Below, in pieces: positions 1 to 6,022 of a DNA stretch of 6,600 nucleotides. This DNA is from an uncultured Terrimonas sp. Lineage in GTDB: Bacteria > Bacteroidota > Bacteroidia > Chitinophagales > Chitinophagaceae. Position 1 is the first letter of the stretch. The number at the start of each line of letters is the position of its first letter. The notes below the pieces were generated by a model, which did no database searches, was not told where the DNA came from, and saw only the letters and a program-made list of their open reading frames with translations. The position numbers and the translations under genes are program-made. The stretch spans positions 1-6,600 of the forward strand of contig CAMPJQ010000163.1 of NCBI GenBank assembly GCA_946886925.1. Reading direction: 5' to 3'.

Positions 1-1
1 G

Positions 2-676
2 TACTATTATAATCCTTGGGCTGGTGATGTTATATACGACCTGCTTTTTGATGATACCGCCAGTTTTAGGTATAATTCCCAAGGACAACTTATTGCTATT
101 GACTATTCATCCAGCAAATACACTATATCTGTTGATGCGTATCCTGCTTTTGGTCATTACTTTAAGTATGATAACCAGGGGCGGTTAAAAGCACATATTG
201 AGAAGTATTCAGAATTTGATGGCAGTAAGGTCGGCGGCCTGCGTTGGCATAAATTCGTATATGTGAATGATAATACTGTTATTGACTCGCTATTTAACTA
301 TGCCATTGGATCTTCGGATAATGACGATGAAACAGTTTACGGCGATTTTGTACGAGCTTCAAATATTACCATAGATGATTTTGGCAGGATTGTGGAAGAT
401 AGAAATGCAACTTATAATTATGATGCCAATGGTAATCTGGTAAAACCAGGTGTAACATATACCAACAAAACAAGCATGTTGCAAACCAACAAAACACTGA
501 TGTTTATCAGCCGCGATTATAGCGTGAATGCACCTGCAGGATTCGCTACAAAATTTAATTCAAACAAATTACCTGTAAAAATCAATTCAGGAAAATTGCC
601 CATTTTTACACAGGACCTGATTAGTGGAGCTAACTATGATAATCAGAATATTCGCGTTCAATACCAATGTAAGTAA
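2..676 (+). CDS. 3' end of a YD-repeat-like protein of unknown function (5' partial)
   Basis: The frame is open from base 2 to a TAA at 674-676, giving 224 residues with no stop, so the start lies before the window. An internal GTG at 263 is in frame but is not a credible start because the same frame continues upstream in the same style. The protein has short tyrosine/aspartate-rich segments resembling YD (RHS-like) units: FRYNSQGQL, FKYDNQGRL and YNYDANGNL, plus a degenerate ITIDDFGRI. Many secreted or lipid-anchored Bacteroidota proteins carry such units, but the N-terminus that would show a signal peptide is missing. There is no RHS core, toxin domain or membrane segment in the visible part. 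It converges on the pigment operon and ends in its own terminator, so a shared role is unlikely. I do not recognise the family; surface location is inference. Confidence 0.75.
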   Translation, partial: YYYNPWAGDVIYDLLFDDTASFRYNSQGQLIAIDYSSSKYTISVDAYPAFGHYFKYDNQGRLKAHIEKYSEFDGSKVGGLRWHKFVYVNDNTVIDSLFNYAIGSSDNDDETVYGDFVRASNITIDDFGRIVEDRNATYNYDANGNLVKPGVTYTNKTSMLQTNKTLMFISRDYSVNAPAGFATKFNSNKLPVKINSGKLPIFTQDLISGANYDNQNIRVQYQCK

Positions 677-738
677 TTGGTTTCTCCGGTAGTTGATGTT
701 TGTGGGCTATAAACTCATAGCTGCCAACAAACACATAG

Positions 739-792
739 GGCATAGAATTGGTGCGGAGGATATATGTTAGCACCGACTCTATGCCTTTTTTT
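739..792 (+). terminator. Strong intrinsic terminator of the YD-like gene
   Basis: A 16-nt arm (739-754) pairs with 770-785 around a 15-nt loop. Fifteen of 16 positions can pair in RNA (one A-C mismatch, one U-G wobble), and seven T follow at 786-792. It lies 62 bases after the stop of the + strand gene. Read on the minus strand the stem still forms but lacks a U tract, so it probably serves the + strand only. Confidence 0.85.
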
Positions 793-825
793 AAGAGTCT
801 GTTTCTAAATTTTCGTTTAGTAACT

Positions 826-899
826 GGCAAGTTCAGTAACCCTTGCCGTCGCCAGGTATTTTTGCCTGGCCGAACAGACGTCCGGCAGCGTGCTTACGC
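826..899. repeat. Cluster of short hairpins in the convergent gap (REP-like?)
   Basis: Three perfect inverted repeats follow one another: GGCAAG 826-831 with CTTGCC 842-847, GCCAGG 851-856 with CCTGGC 865-870, and GCGT 888-891 with ACGC 896-899. The stretch is visibly richer in GC than its surroundings and codes for nothing credible in any frame. None of the stems is followed by a U tract on either strand, so they are not classical terminators, although they lie where the minus-strand operon must end. They could be a fragment of a dispersed palindromic repeat or could protect the 3' end of the operon mRNA. The rest of the gap (677-738 and 793-825) shows nothing further. Confidence 0.45.
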
Positions 900-926
900 C
901 GCGGGAAATGACAGCACTTACTATTT

Positions 927-1826
927 CTAACCCTTTTCCACTTCAGCATTTGCCCAAAAATCATAATAATTATACCACTGTGCAGGATATTGCTTTACTT
1001 TCTTTTCCATTTCAGCCGTAAAGTCGCTGAGCATTTGGTGCATGGCTGTTGTTTTATCGCCGTAATCATACGTTTTTATACCTGTAGAATAAAAATGATA
1101 ATGCGTTCTGCCTTCTTTCATAGCAAATACGTAACAAACCGGCACTTTAAACTGTGCGGCCAATACAAAAGGTCCTGCGGGAAACCGGGCTGCTTTGCCC
1201 AGGAAATCCGAAGTTAAGGTTCTGTTGCCTTCAACGAAACGATCGGCATGCATACAAACCAGTTCGTTATTCTTTAACGCTTCGTTTATGGCGTAAATAT
1301 GAGAGAGATCGTTTTTTATGACGATGATATTGGCGCTACGCTCACCGGTAACCGAAGTAAGATAATCCTTGATCTTCTGGTGTTCCCCGTCGAACATTAC
1401 AACGTTGATGCGGGTATTTAAGCGCTCAAGCAAATGCCCCGCGGCTTCCCAGTTGCCGATATGTGAACTGAGCAGCAATCCTCCTTTTTGAAGACTCACC
1501 AATTGGTGCAGGTGTGCCTCCCCGTCAAAATCAAAAGAAAAGCGCTTAGCCATACCCGACATGATGGCTATTTTATCAATAAGGCTTTGCCCGAAGCAGT
1601 AATAGTTTTTATACAATGTTACGATTGATCTTCCAAAAGAATAGCCTAACCTTTTTTGAAAATAATACAGGATGTGGCGGGAAGATTTCCATGCAAATAA
1701 AAAATAATACAAACTAACTATGCGCAGTAATGTATAGGCGGGTTGAACGCCAAGCTTTTTTAGCACAGCTATAAAAATGCTGTACCCTAACCTGTTTCCG
1801 CTGGATTTTCCGCGCCATGAAGGCAT
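927..1826 (-). CDS. LpxL/HtrB-like lysophospholipid acyltransferase of the pigment cluster
   Basis: This 299-residue protein belongs to the LpxL/HtrB-type acyltransferases, which transfer acyl groups from acyl-ACP at the inner membrane. Visible marks are the HX4E catalytic motif in SSHIGNWEAAG (His122, Glu127), the DRFVEGN segment (from about 195), FPAGPFVLAAQFKVPV (215-230, the family's TPTGPA-type region) and the C-terminal PAQWYNYYDFW (281-291). A hydrophobic stretch at about 31-46 could associate with the membrane. The ATG overlaps the ACP stop by one base (TAATG), so translation is probably coupled to the ACP, a likely acyl donor. Homologues of this family are standard in aryl polyene clusters, where they are thought to attach the polyene to a lipid or other alcohol; that specific role is inferred here. 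Genuine lipid A acylation is the alternative, but the location argues against it. Confidence 0.88.
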   Translation of the reverse strand: MPSWRGKSSGNRLGYSIFIAVLKKLGVQPAYTLLRIVSLYYFLFAWKSSRHILYYFQKRLGYSFGRSIVTLYKNYYCFGQSLIDKIAIMSGMAKRFSFDFDGEAHLHQLVSLQKGGLLLSSHIGNWEAAGHLLERLNTRINVVMFDGEHQKIKDYLTSVTGERSANIIVIKNDLSHIYAINEALKNNELVCMHADRFVEGNRTLTSDFLGKAARFPAGPFVLAAQFKVPVCYVFAMKEGRTHYHFYSTGIKTYDYGDKTTAMHQMLSDFTAEMEKKVKQYPAQWYNYYDFWANAEVEKG

Positions 1827-2086
1827 TATGCCAGTTCTTTAGAATTGACGCGGGAAATTACATAATTGTAGAAATCGCTGAAAGTAGTGATGCCTGCAAA
1901 ATCTTCGGGTTTAACTTTAAAAGAAAAATTACTTTCTATTACCACCACCAGGTCTATGTAATCAAGGCTGTCGAGCTCAAGAACCTCTTTTACGTTTCCC
2001 CCGGGAGTTATCCTGGCTTCATCTACTTCAAATTCTTCAGACAGGAAATGGTTGATCTTCTCAATGATTTCTTCTTTCTGTTTCAT
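1826..2086 (-). CDS. Acyl carrier protein of the pigment cluster
   Basis: An 86-residue acidic protein with the carrier-protein signature LELDSLDYIDLVVVIE. Ser40 in the DSL motif is the expected 4'-phosphopantetheine attachment site. It would carry the starter and growing chain between ligase, ketosynthase, ketoreductase and acyltransferase in the cytoplasm. The ATG at 2086 lies 6 nt after the ketosynthase stop, and the ACP stop overlaps the acyltransferase ATG, so the three are probably translated as a unit. A TTG at 2092 in the same frame would add two residues (M/L-C). It has a GGAG seven bases upstream, whereas the ATG has the same GGAG 13 bases upstream. I prefer the ATG because Bacteroidota rarely depend on such sites. 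Its location inside the cluster suggests a dedicated ACP, not the housekeeping AcpP. Confidence 0.93.
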   Translation of the reverse strand: MKQKEEIIEKINHFLSEEFEVDEARITPGGNVKEVLELDSLDYIDLVVVIESNFSFKVKPEDFAGITTFSDFYNYVISRVNSKELA

Positions 2087-2092
2087 ACACAA

Positions 2093-3319
2093 CTATTTGC
2101 TCCATTTTCTGACTATCAGCGACGAGTTGGTACCGCCAAAGCCAAAGGAGTTCGACAAAAATACATTTATATCTTTTTCCGCGGTAGTTTTTACAATATT
2201 CAATTTAACGGAATCTTCATCCGGGTGCTCAAAATTGATATTTGGTGCAATAAAGCCATAATGCATCATTAATAAAGAATATACGATCTCACTGGCCCCT
2301 GCCATCCAGCATTCGTGTCCTGTCATGGATTTGGTAGAACTTACAGGAACTGTGCCTTCACCAAATACTGTATACAATGCTTTTGCTTCACTGGCATCAC
2401 CTGCCGGTGTGGAAGTAGCATGTGCATTAATATAATCTATATCCGCCGTATTCATCCCTGCATCTTTCATCGCCATTTGCAGAGAGCGTACCGGGCCGCT
2501 TACCGTAGGATTAGAGATATGTTCTCCATTTGACGAAAAACCATAGCCTATTACTTCCCCCAGAATTGTAGCTCCTCTTTTTATGGCCGATTCCAAACTT
2601 TCTAAAACAATTGTGGCGCCACCACCACTGGGGATCAGCCCGTCGCGGCTGCGATCAAAGGGCCGTGATGCCCTTTGAGGGTCTTCTTCATGAACAGAAA
2701 AAGCAGACAATGCATCGAAGGTGGCCATTGAATAGCAATTGATCTCCTGTGCGCCGCCTGTAATAATACAATCCTGTAGACCCGATTTTATAAAATGATA
2801 GCCTAATCCAATTGCATGCGAACCACTGGCGCATGCAGCGCTAATTGTGAAGTTTATTCCTCTCAGTTTAAAAATGGTAGAAAGATTCATGGTAATGGTA
2901 GAGTTCAGCGTTTGAAACACCGAAGCCGACCCGATAAGCATATTGTCTTTCTTTTCCCGCATAATATCGGTGGCATCTATAACAGGTTTTGCTGAACTGT
3001 CGTTGCCATACAAAATACCGATTTCATGTTCGTTCATATAATCCTCATCCAGTCTGGCCTGCTCTAATGCCTGCACCGTAGCCATATAAGCATATTCTCC
3101 CTGCTCGGGCAGCATGATCCGTGAACGACGGTCTAACATTCCTTTTAACACAGGCCTTTCAACAAAGCCGGTAAGCCCCGAGCGGTAGCCCATTTCCTTA
3201 CGAACAGGATCTAAAATAATACCGGAGCGGCCTACATACAGGGAATCTCTTACCTCATCAGGATTTTTCCCGATGCAGGAGTAAATACCCATACCTGTTA
3301 TGACTACCCGTTTGTTCAT
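2093..3319 (-). CDS. FabF-like beta-ketoacyl-ACP synthase (chain elongation)
   Basis: A 408-residue ketosynthase of the FabB/FabF (KAS I/II) type, which condenses malonyl-ACP with an acyl or aryl starter. The full Cys-His-His set is present: Cys163 in SAACASGSHAI, His300 in NAHATSTPAGD and His335 in STKSMTGHECWMAGA. The C-terminal loop SNSFGFGGTNSSLIV is also intact, so this is a catalytic synthase and not a chain-length factor. The segment after His335 reads ECWMAGAS where FabF has LLGAAGAV, a substitution that may mark a cluster-specific subfamily. The ATG at 3319 follows an A-rich leader without a Shine-Dalgarno site, as is usual for Bacteroidota. It is the only ketosynthase visible; a partner subunit may lie outside the window. 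Involvement in polyene extension is inferred from the neighbours. Confidence 0.93.
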   Translation of the reverse strand: MNKRVVITGMGIYSCIGKNPDEVRDSLYVGRSGIILDPVRKEMGYRSGLTGFVERPVLKGMLDRRSRIMLPEQGEYAYMATVQALEQARLDEDYMNEHEIGILYGNDSSAKPVIDATDIMREKKDNMLIGSASVFQTLNSTITMNLSTIFKLRGINFTISAACASGSHAIGLGYHFIKSGLQDCIITGGAQEINCYSMATFDALSAFSVHEEDPQRASRPFDRSRDGLIPSGGGATIVLESLESAIKRGATILGEVIGYGFSSNGEHISNPTVSGPVRSLQMAMKDAGMNTADIDYINAHATSTPAGDASEAKALYTVFGEGTVPVSSTKSMTGHECWMAGASEIVYSLLMMHYGFIAPNINFEHPDEDSVKLNIVKTTAEKDINVFLSNSFGFGGTNSSLIVRKWSK

Positions 3320-3362
3320 TTTTTATTATTTGGCGGTCAGCCCTGAGCCATCAGCACTGCGC

Positions 3363-3384
3363 TTTGATCTACCAGCAGATCAAA
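3363..3384. repeat. Perfect 8-bp hairpin between ketoreductase and ketosynthase
   Basis: TTTGATCT (3363-3370) and AGATCAAA (3377-3384) form a perfect 8-bp stem with a 6-nt loop in the 87-bp gap between the ketoreductase stop and the ketosynthase start. No U tract follows on the minus strand, so termination is unlikely. It could be an mRNA processing or stability element that tunes the two genes differently; this is inference. Confidence 0.5.
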
Positions 3385-3408
3385 TCTCAAATCCTAAATT
3401 TCAAATTT
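3381..3408. repeat. Four tandem copies of a 7-bp repeat
   Basis: On the + strand the units are CAAATCT, CAAATCC, TAAATTT and CAAATTT, exactly in 7-base register. On the transcribed strand the consensus is RRATTTR. The array runs into the ketoreductase stop codon (3407-3409) and its first unit overlaps the right arm of the hairpin at 3363-3384. It looks like an intergenic heptamer repeat, not coding sequence. Confidence 0.65.
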
Positions 3409-4135
3409 AAGAATACATTCCCCCATTTATAGATAATACTTCTCCTGTAATATAAGCAGATTCGGCAGAAGCGAAAAACCCCACCGCATGGGCCACTTCC
3501 TCCGGCTCGCCAAAACGGCTTACAGGTATAAGGGAACGCAATTGCTTTTCGTCTAATCCTTCCGTCATATCGGTTTTAATAAAGCCGGGCGCCACAGCAT
3601 TTACAGTAATGTTTCTTCTGCCCACTTCCTGTGCCAGCGCTTTGGTTGCAGCAATTACACCACCTTTTGCAGCGGAATAATTGGTTTGCCCGGGTAACCC
3701 TTTTAACCCGGATAAGGAAACGATATTGATGATCCTTCCGTATTTCTGCATTAACATATTTTGCAATACCAGCTTTGTTACATAAAAAAATCCATTCAGG
3801 CTGGTATTGATCACGCTATCCCATTGTTCATCTTTCATCCACATCAGTAATACATCGTCTTTTACGCCCGCATTGTTTACCAGCACATCAATATTATTTT
3901 CTGTATTTTTTTCTATCCATCCGCCTAGTACTTGTGTTACCTGCTCTTTATTACCCACATCAAATTTCAATAATTCCCCGTTTCCACCTTTTTCGCGAAG
4001 CAAAGACATTGTTTTTTCAGCCTCTTCCTGGTTGGCTTTATAATTCACCAGCACATAATAATCCATTGCCGCCAGCTTTATACAAATAGCCCTGCCAATA
4101 CCTCTTGAACCACCTGTAACCAATGCACATTTCAT
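3407..4135 (-). CDS. FabG-like 3-ketoacyl-ACP reductase (SDR)
   Basis: A 242-residue classical short-chain dehydrogenase/reductase that would reduce 3-ketoacyl-ACP with NAD(P)H. Visible are the Rossmann motif TGGSRGIG (7-14), NNAG (87-90), catalytic Ser140 in IVSLSG, Tyr153 and Lys157 in YSAAK, PGF (183-185) and the C-terminal GEVLSINGGMYS typical of FabG. By alignment from memory with E. coli FabG (ETNLSSVF), the tetrad Asn falls on Ser112 (NTSLNGFF). The codon is AGC, one base from an Asn codon. This may be a trait of cluster-type FabG proteins and not a defect. The ATG at 4135 sits in the sequence TACGGATGAAA, which is repeated upstream at 4221 and may be held in a stem with 4162-4167. Its place between ammonia-lyase and ketosynthase suggests polyene extension, not housekeeping fatty acid synthesis. 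Confidence 0.92.
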   Translation of the reverse strand: MKCALVTGGSRGIGRAICIKLAAMDYYVLVNYKANQEEAEKTMSLLREKGGNGELLKFDVGNKEQVTQVLGGWIEKNTENNIDVLVNNAGVKDDVLLMWMKDEQWDSVINTSLNGFFYVTKLVLQNMLMQKYGRIINIVSLSGLKGLPGQTNYSAAKGGVIAATKALAQEVGRRNITVNAVAPGFIKTDMTEGLDEKQLRSLIPVSRFGEPEEVAHAVGFFASAESAYITGEVLSINGGMYS

Positions 4136-4167
4136 CCGTAATTGTTTTATTTTTTATTTGTCGGATG
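4133..4167 (-). promoter_or_regulatory. Inverted repeat covering the ketoreductase start codon
   Basis: On the mRNA, CATCCG (4167-4162) can pair with CGGATG (4138-4133) across a 23-nt A-rich loop. The ATG of the ketoreductase is the last three bases of the stem, and the loop contains the stop of mini-ORF B. A ribosome translating the mini-ORF would disrupt the stem, so translational coupling is a reasonable inference. Six base pairs is modest stability. Confidence 0.4.
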
Positions 4168-4221
4168 GTACTGCGCATATACACCCCTCTCTGTGAGAAG
4201 GCTCATCATGCTTCGTTTCAT
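4136..4221 (-). repeat. Leader repeat unit B (86 nt) with a 24-codon mini-ORF upstream of the ketoreductase
   Basis: Reading on the minus strand, ATG at 4221 opens a 24-codon frame (MKRSMMSLLTERGVYAQYHPTNKK) ending in TAA at 4149-4147, 11 nt before the ketoreductase ATG. The unit shares with unit A its start (ATGAAACG, AGC), the block TGTATATGCG, the CATCCG of the His-Pro codons, an A-rich run and the terminal ACGG. The reading frame through TGTATATGCG differs from unit A, so the two peptides are not conserved in the middle; this argues for a nucleotide element more than for a selected peptide. It could act as a translated leader or be a relic of tandem duplication of the ketoreductase start region. 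Confidence 0.6.
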
Positions 4222-4253
4222 CCGTATATTTTTTATTTTTTAATGGACGGATG
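4219..4253 (-). promoter_or_regulatory. Inverted repeat covering the start of mini-ORF B
   Basis: CATCCGT (4253-4247 on the minus strand) is complementary to ACGGATG (4225-4219) across a 21-nt A-rich loop, a perfect 7-bp stem. As at the ketoreductase start, the ATG lies in the downstream arm and the preceding mini-ORF's stop lies in the loop. The same arrangement appearing twice is the reason to list it. Confidence 0.4.
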
Positions 4254-4331
4254 CCTGTCCCGAATTAGCTTCGGGATAACTTCGCATATACAATTCCCCA
4301 TCTGAGAAAAATTTATTACGCTCCGTTTCAT
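4222..4331 (-). repeat. Leader repeat unit A (110 nt) with a 32-codon mini-ORF
   Basis: On the minus strand, ATG at 4331 opens a 32-codon frame that starts MKRSVINFSQ and ends HPSIKK, with TAA at 4235-4233, again 11 nt before the next repeated ATG (4221). The unit is exactly 24 nt longer than unit B, and the extra eight codons (IPKLIRDR) carry the REP-like palindrome at 4258-4276. The last 32 bases match unit B at 26 positions by hand count. The unit begins 45 nt after the ammonia-lyase stop. No Shine-Dalgarno site precedes the ATG; the context is TACGGATCA. Whether a peptide is made is unknown. Confidence 0.55.
4258..4276. repeat. REP-like palindrome inside leader unit A
   Basis: TCCCGAA (4258-4264) and TTCGGGA (4270-4276) make a perfect 7-bp stem with a 5-nt loop. 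Palindromes of this style are, as I recall, dispersed in Bacteroidota intergenic DNA. Comparison with unit B, which lacks it, shows that it lies in a 24-nt insertion that keeps the mini-ORF open. Confidence 0.6.
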
Positions 4332-4376
4332 TGATCCGTAGAAATTTGTTGTAAAATAATGTATTTGTATGAATGG

Positions 4377-5948
4377 CTACTGTATAGCTATCTGCGCCGC
4401 ATGCGTTTCAAAAAAACTGATATTATTTTGCAGGAAATGTTCTTTTACTTTTTCGAGTTCCCTGTACCGCGGCTTATCGTCAATAAATTTAGGGAAGATC
4501 TTTCTTACAGTAGTATACATTTCTTTTGTTGCGGGAGATAATTTATCGGCGCATTCCGCATAATCAATAGCCTGCAATACAGTTATCATTTGTATGGCCA
4601 GCACCTCAAAAGCATTATCAATAACTTTTTTAGCCATCAGCGCGGCATTACAACCCATGCTTACAATATCCTGGTTATCGTTGTTATTGGGAATGCTGTG
4701 CACGTACATGGGAAAAGAAAGGGTTTGATTTTCTGCTACGGTAGAGGTAGCGGTAAACTGCATACCCTGCATACCAAAATTAAATCCCAGAACGCCCAGG
4801 TTTACAAATGGCGGGAATTTTTCATTGAGCTTATTGTTCAGCAAATAATTCAATTGTCTTTCAGACAGCATAGACAACTTGGTAACGGCAGTTTTTAACT
4901 TATCCATTTCAAGGGAAACATAGTCGCCGTGAAAATTACCTCCATGAAAGATATTATGATTTTCATGATCTATTACCGGGTTATCATTTACCGAATTGAG
5001 TTCATCCACCACAATATTTTCAGCCTGCTCAATGGTATCAAAAATTGGCCCCAGCACCTGGGTAACGCAGCGAAGTGAATAATACTCCTGTACCTTATCT
5101 TCAAAAACATCATGTTTGATGTTGTCTGGATTATATAAATATTCGGAACGGCTGCGGATCAGCTTACTGTCTTTTAATACATCCCGCAGCATGGCAGCCA
5201 CACTGTTTTGTCCCTTATGTTTTTTTACAATATTCAGTTCATAAGAAAAATGATCGTCATACGCCTCCACAACTTCATTGGTCATGGCAGAAAGCATTAC
5301 TGCATATTGCATTAATTTTTTTGCCTGTATAATATTAAGAAGCCCTATTCCCGTCATGGCCGAAGTGCCGTTTAAAATAGCAAGCCCTTCACGAATGTGT
5401 ACGGAAAGCGGGCTTATGTTGAATTTCTTAAATATTTCTGCGGTAGGCCGGGGCTCCCCATCCACGATCACTTCTCCCTCGCCAATAAGTACCAGTGCCA
5501 GGTGGGCCAATTGCACAAGGTCGCCACTGGCGCCCACGCCGCCGTGTTCAAAAATACAGGGCGTAATATTGTTATTGATCAGTTCTTTTAATACCACCGC
5601 CACATCCGTATGTACACCCGAATGTGCCTGCATCAAACTGTTAAGCCTGGCCAGCATGAGTGATTTTACCAGCATAGGAGAAAGATATTGACCACTACCG
5701 GAGCTGTGACTGCGAATAAGGTTGTACTGAAGTTGTAAAACATTTTCGGCGCTTACTTTGTATTGGGCCATAGGACCAAAACCTGTATTAATGCCGTAAA
5801 TGAGTTTTTGATCCGAAAAATTCCTGAGAAACTGAAAACTGGCTTCCATCTTTTCAAGCGCCCGGTGATTGAGTTCAATTTTCCTGTTGTTGAATATGAT
5901 CTCAGAAAAATCCTGTAAAGAAAGGGTTCTGGCTCCTACATTTATCAT
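4377..5948 (-). CDS. Tyrosine ammonia-lyase (HAL/PAL/TAL family, MIO enzyme)
   Basis: A full-length 523-residue aromatic amino acid ammonia-lyase that would convert tyrosine to 4-coumarate and ammonia. The MIO cofactor precursor Ala140-Ser141-Gly142 lies in EHGGVGASGDLVQLAHL. Other active-site elements are Tyr51 in YGINTGFG, Asn193 in ILNGTS, QEYYSLRC (Gln287, Tyr290, Arg293), NDNP (321-324), GNFHG, Glu406 in AENQ and NNNDNQDIVSMG. The selectivity position reads Ser80-His81 (NLIRSHSSGSG). From memory these stretches match the characterised Flavobacterium johnsoniae TAL very closely, and that enzyme belongs to a flexirubin cluster. A histidine-degrading HutH role is unlikely because no other hut genes are near. 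The ATG at 5948 has no Shine-Dalgarno site. It is separated by 231 bp from the upstream ligase, so it may have its own promoter. The enzyme is expected to be a cytoplasmic tetramer supplying the aryl starter unit. Confidence 0.92.
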   Translation of the reverse strand: MINVGARTLSLQDFSEIIFNNRKIELNHRALEKMEASFQFLRNFSDQKLIYGINTGFGPMAQYKVSAENVLQLQYNLIRSHSSGSGQYLSPMLVKSLMLARLNSLMQAHSGVHTDVAVVLKELINNNITPCIFEHGGVGASGDLVQLAHLALVLIGEGEVIVDGEPRPTAEIFKKFNISPLSVHIREGLAILNGTSAMTGIGLLNIIQAKKLMQYAVMLSAMTNEVVEAYDDHFSYELNIVKKHKGQNSVAAMLRDVLKDSKLIRSRSEYLYNPDNIKHDVFEDKVQEYYSLRCVTQVLGPIFDTIEQAENIVVDELNSVNDNPVIDHENHNIFHGGNFHGDYVSLEMDKLKTAVTKLSMLSERQLNYLLNNKLNEKFPPFVNLGVLGFNFGMQGMQFTATSTVAENQTLSFPMYVHSIPNNNDNQDIVSMGCNAALMAKKVIDNAFEVLAIQMITVLQAIDYAECADKLSPATKEMYTTVRKIFPKFIDDKPRYRELEKVKEHFLQNNISFFETHAAQIAIQ

Positions 5949-5981
5949 TGCACGAAGATTATTTTAAATTACACGCGACCG

Positions 5982-6012
5982 CAAAAAAAATAAATATTAG
6001 TAAATGTATCAA
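5982..6012 (-). promoter_or_regulatory. Possible Bacteroidota-type promoter for the ammonia-lyase
   Basis: On the minus strand, TTG (6012-6010) is followed after 20 bases by TTTTTTTG (5989-5982). This resembles the -33 TTG and -7 TAnnTTTG elements of Bacteroidota, with one mismatch (T for A). It would give an untranslated leader of roughly 25-30 nt before the ATG at 5948. The AT-rich composition makes chance matches likely, so this is a weak call. Confidence 0.3.
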
Positions 6013-6022
6013 ATTTTTGTTC

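Noticed and set aside
2..676. YD-like repeats as part of an RHS/polymorphic toxin
   Set aside because: Only three or four degenerate units, with no RHS core motif, no variable toxin domain and no immunity gene next to it.
630..930. Short frames in the convergent gap (minus 830-630, plus 748-930)
   Set aside because: They run through the terminator and the hairpin cluster, have no start context or domain, and the plus frame ends where the operon's last gene ends.
1817..2272. A 151-codon + strand frame opposite the ACP and the end of the ketosynthase
   Set aside because: It overlaps two well-supported minus-strand genes and has no recognisable domain; it is an antisense shadow. The same holds for + strand frames at 990-1217, 2315-2533, 3807-4043, 4590-4898 and 5278-5691.
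4147..4331. The two mini-ORFs as precursor peptides of a ribosomal peptide product
   Set aside because: No modification or export gene is near, there is no leader/core pattern, and the middle of the two peptides lies in different frames, so peptide sequence is not conserved.
4377..5948. HutH histidine ammonia-lyase of histidine degradation
   Set aside because: No hutU/I/G genes are near; the neighbours are polyene synthesis genes and the sequence recalls the Flavobacterium TAL.
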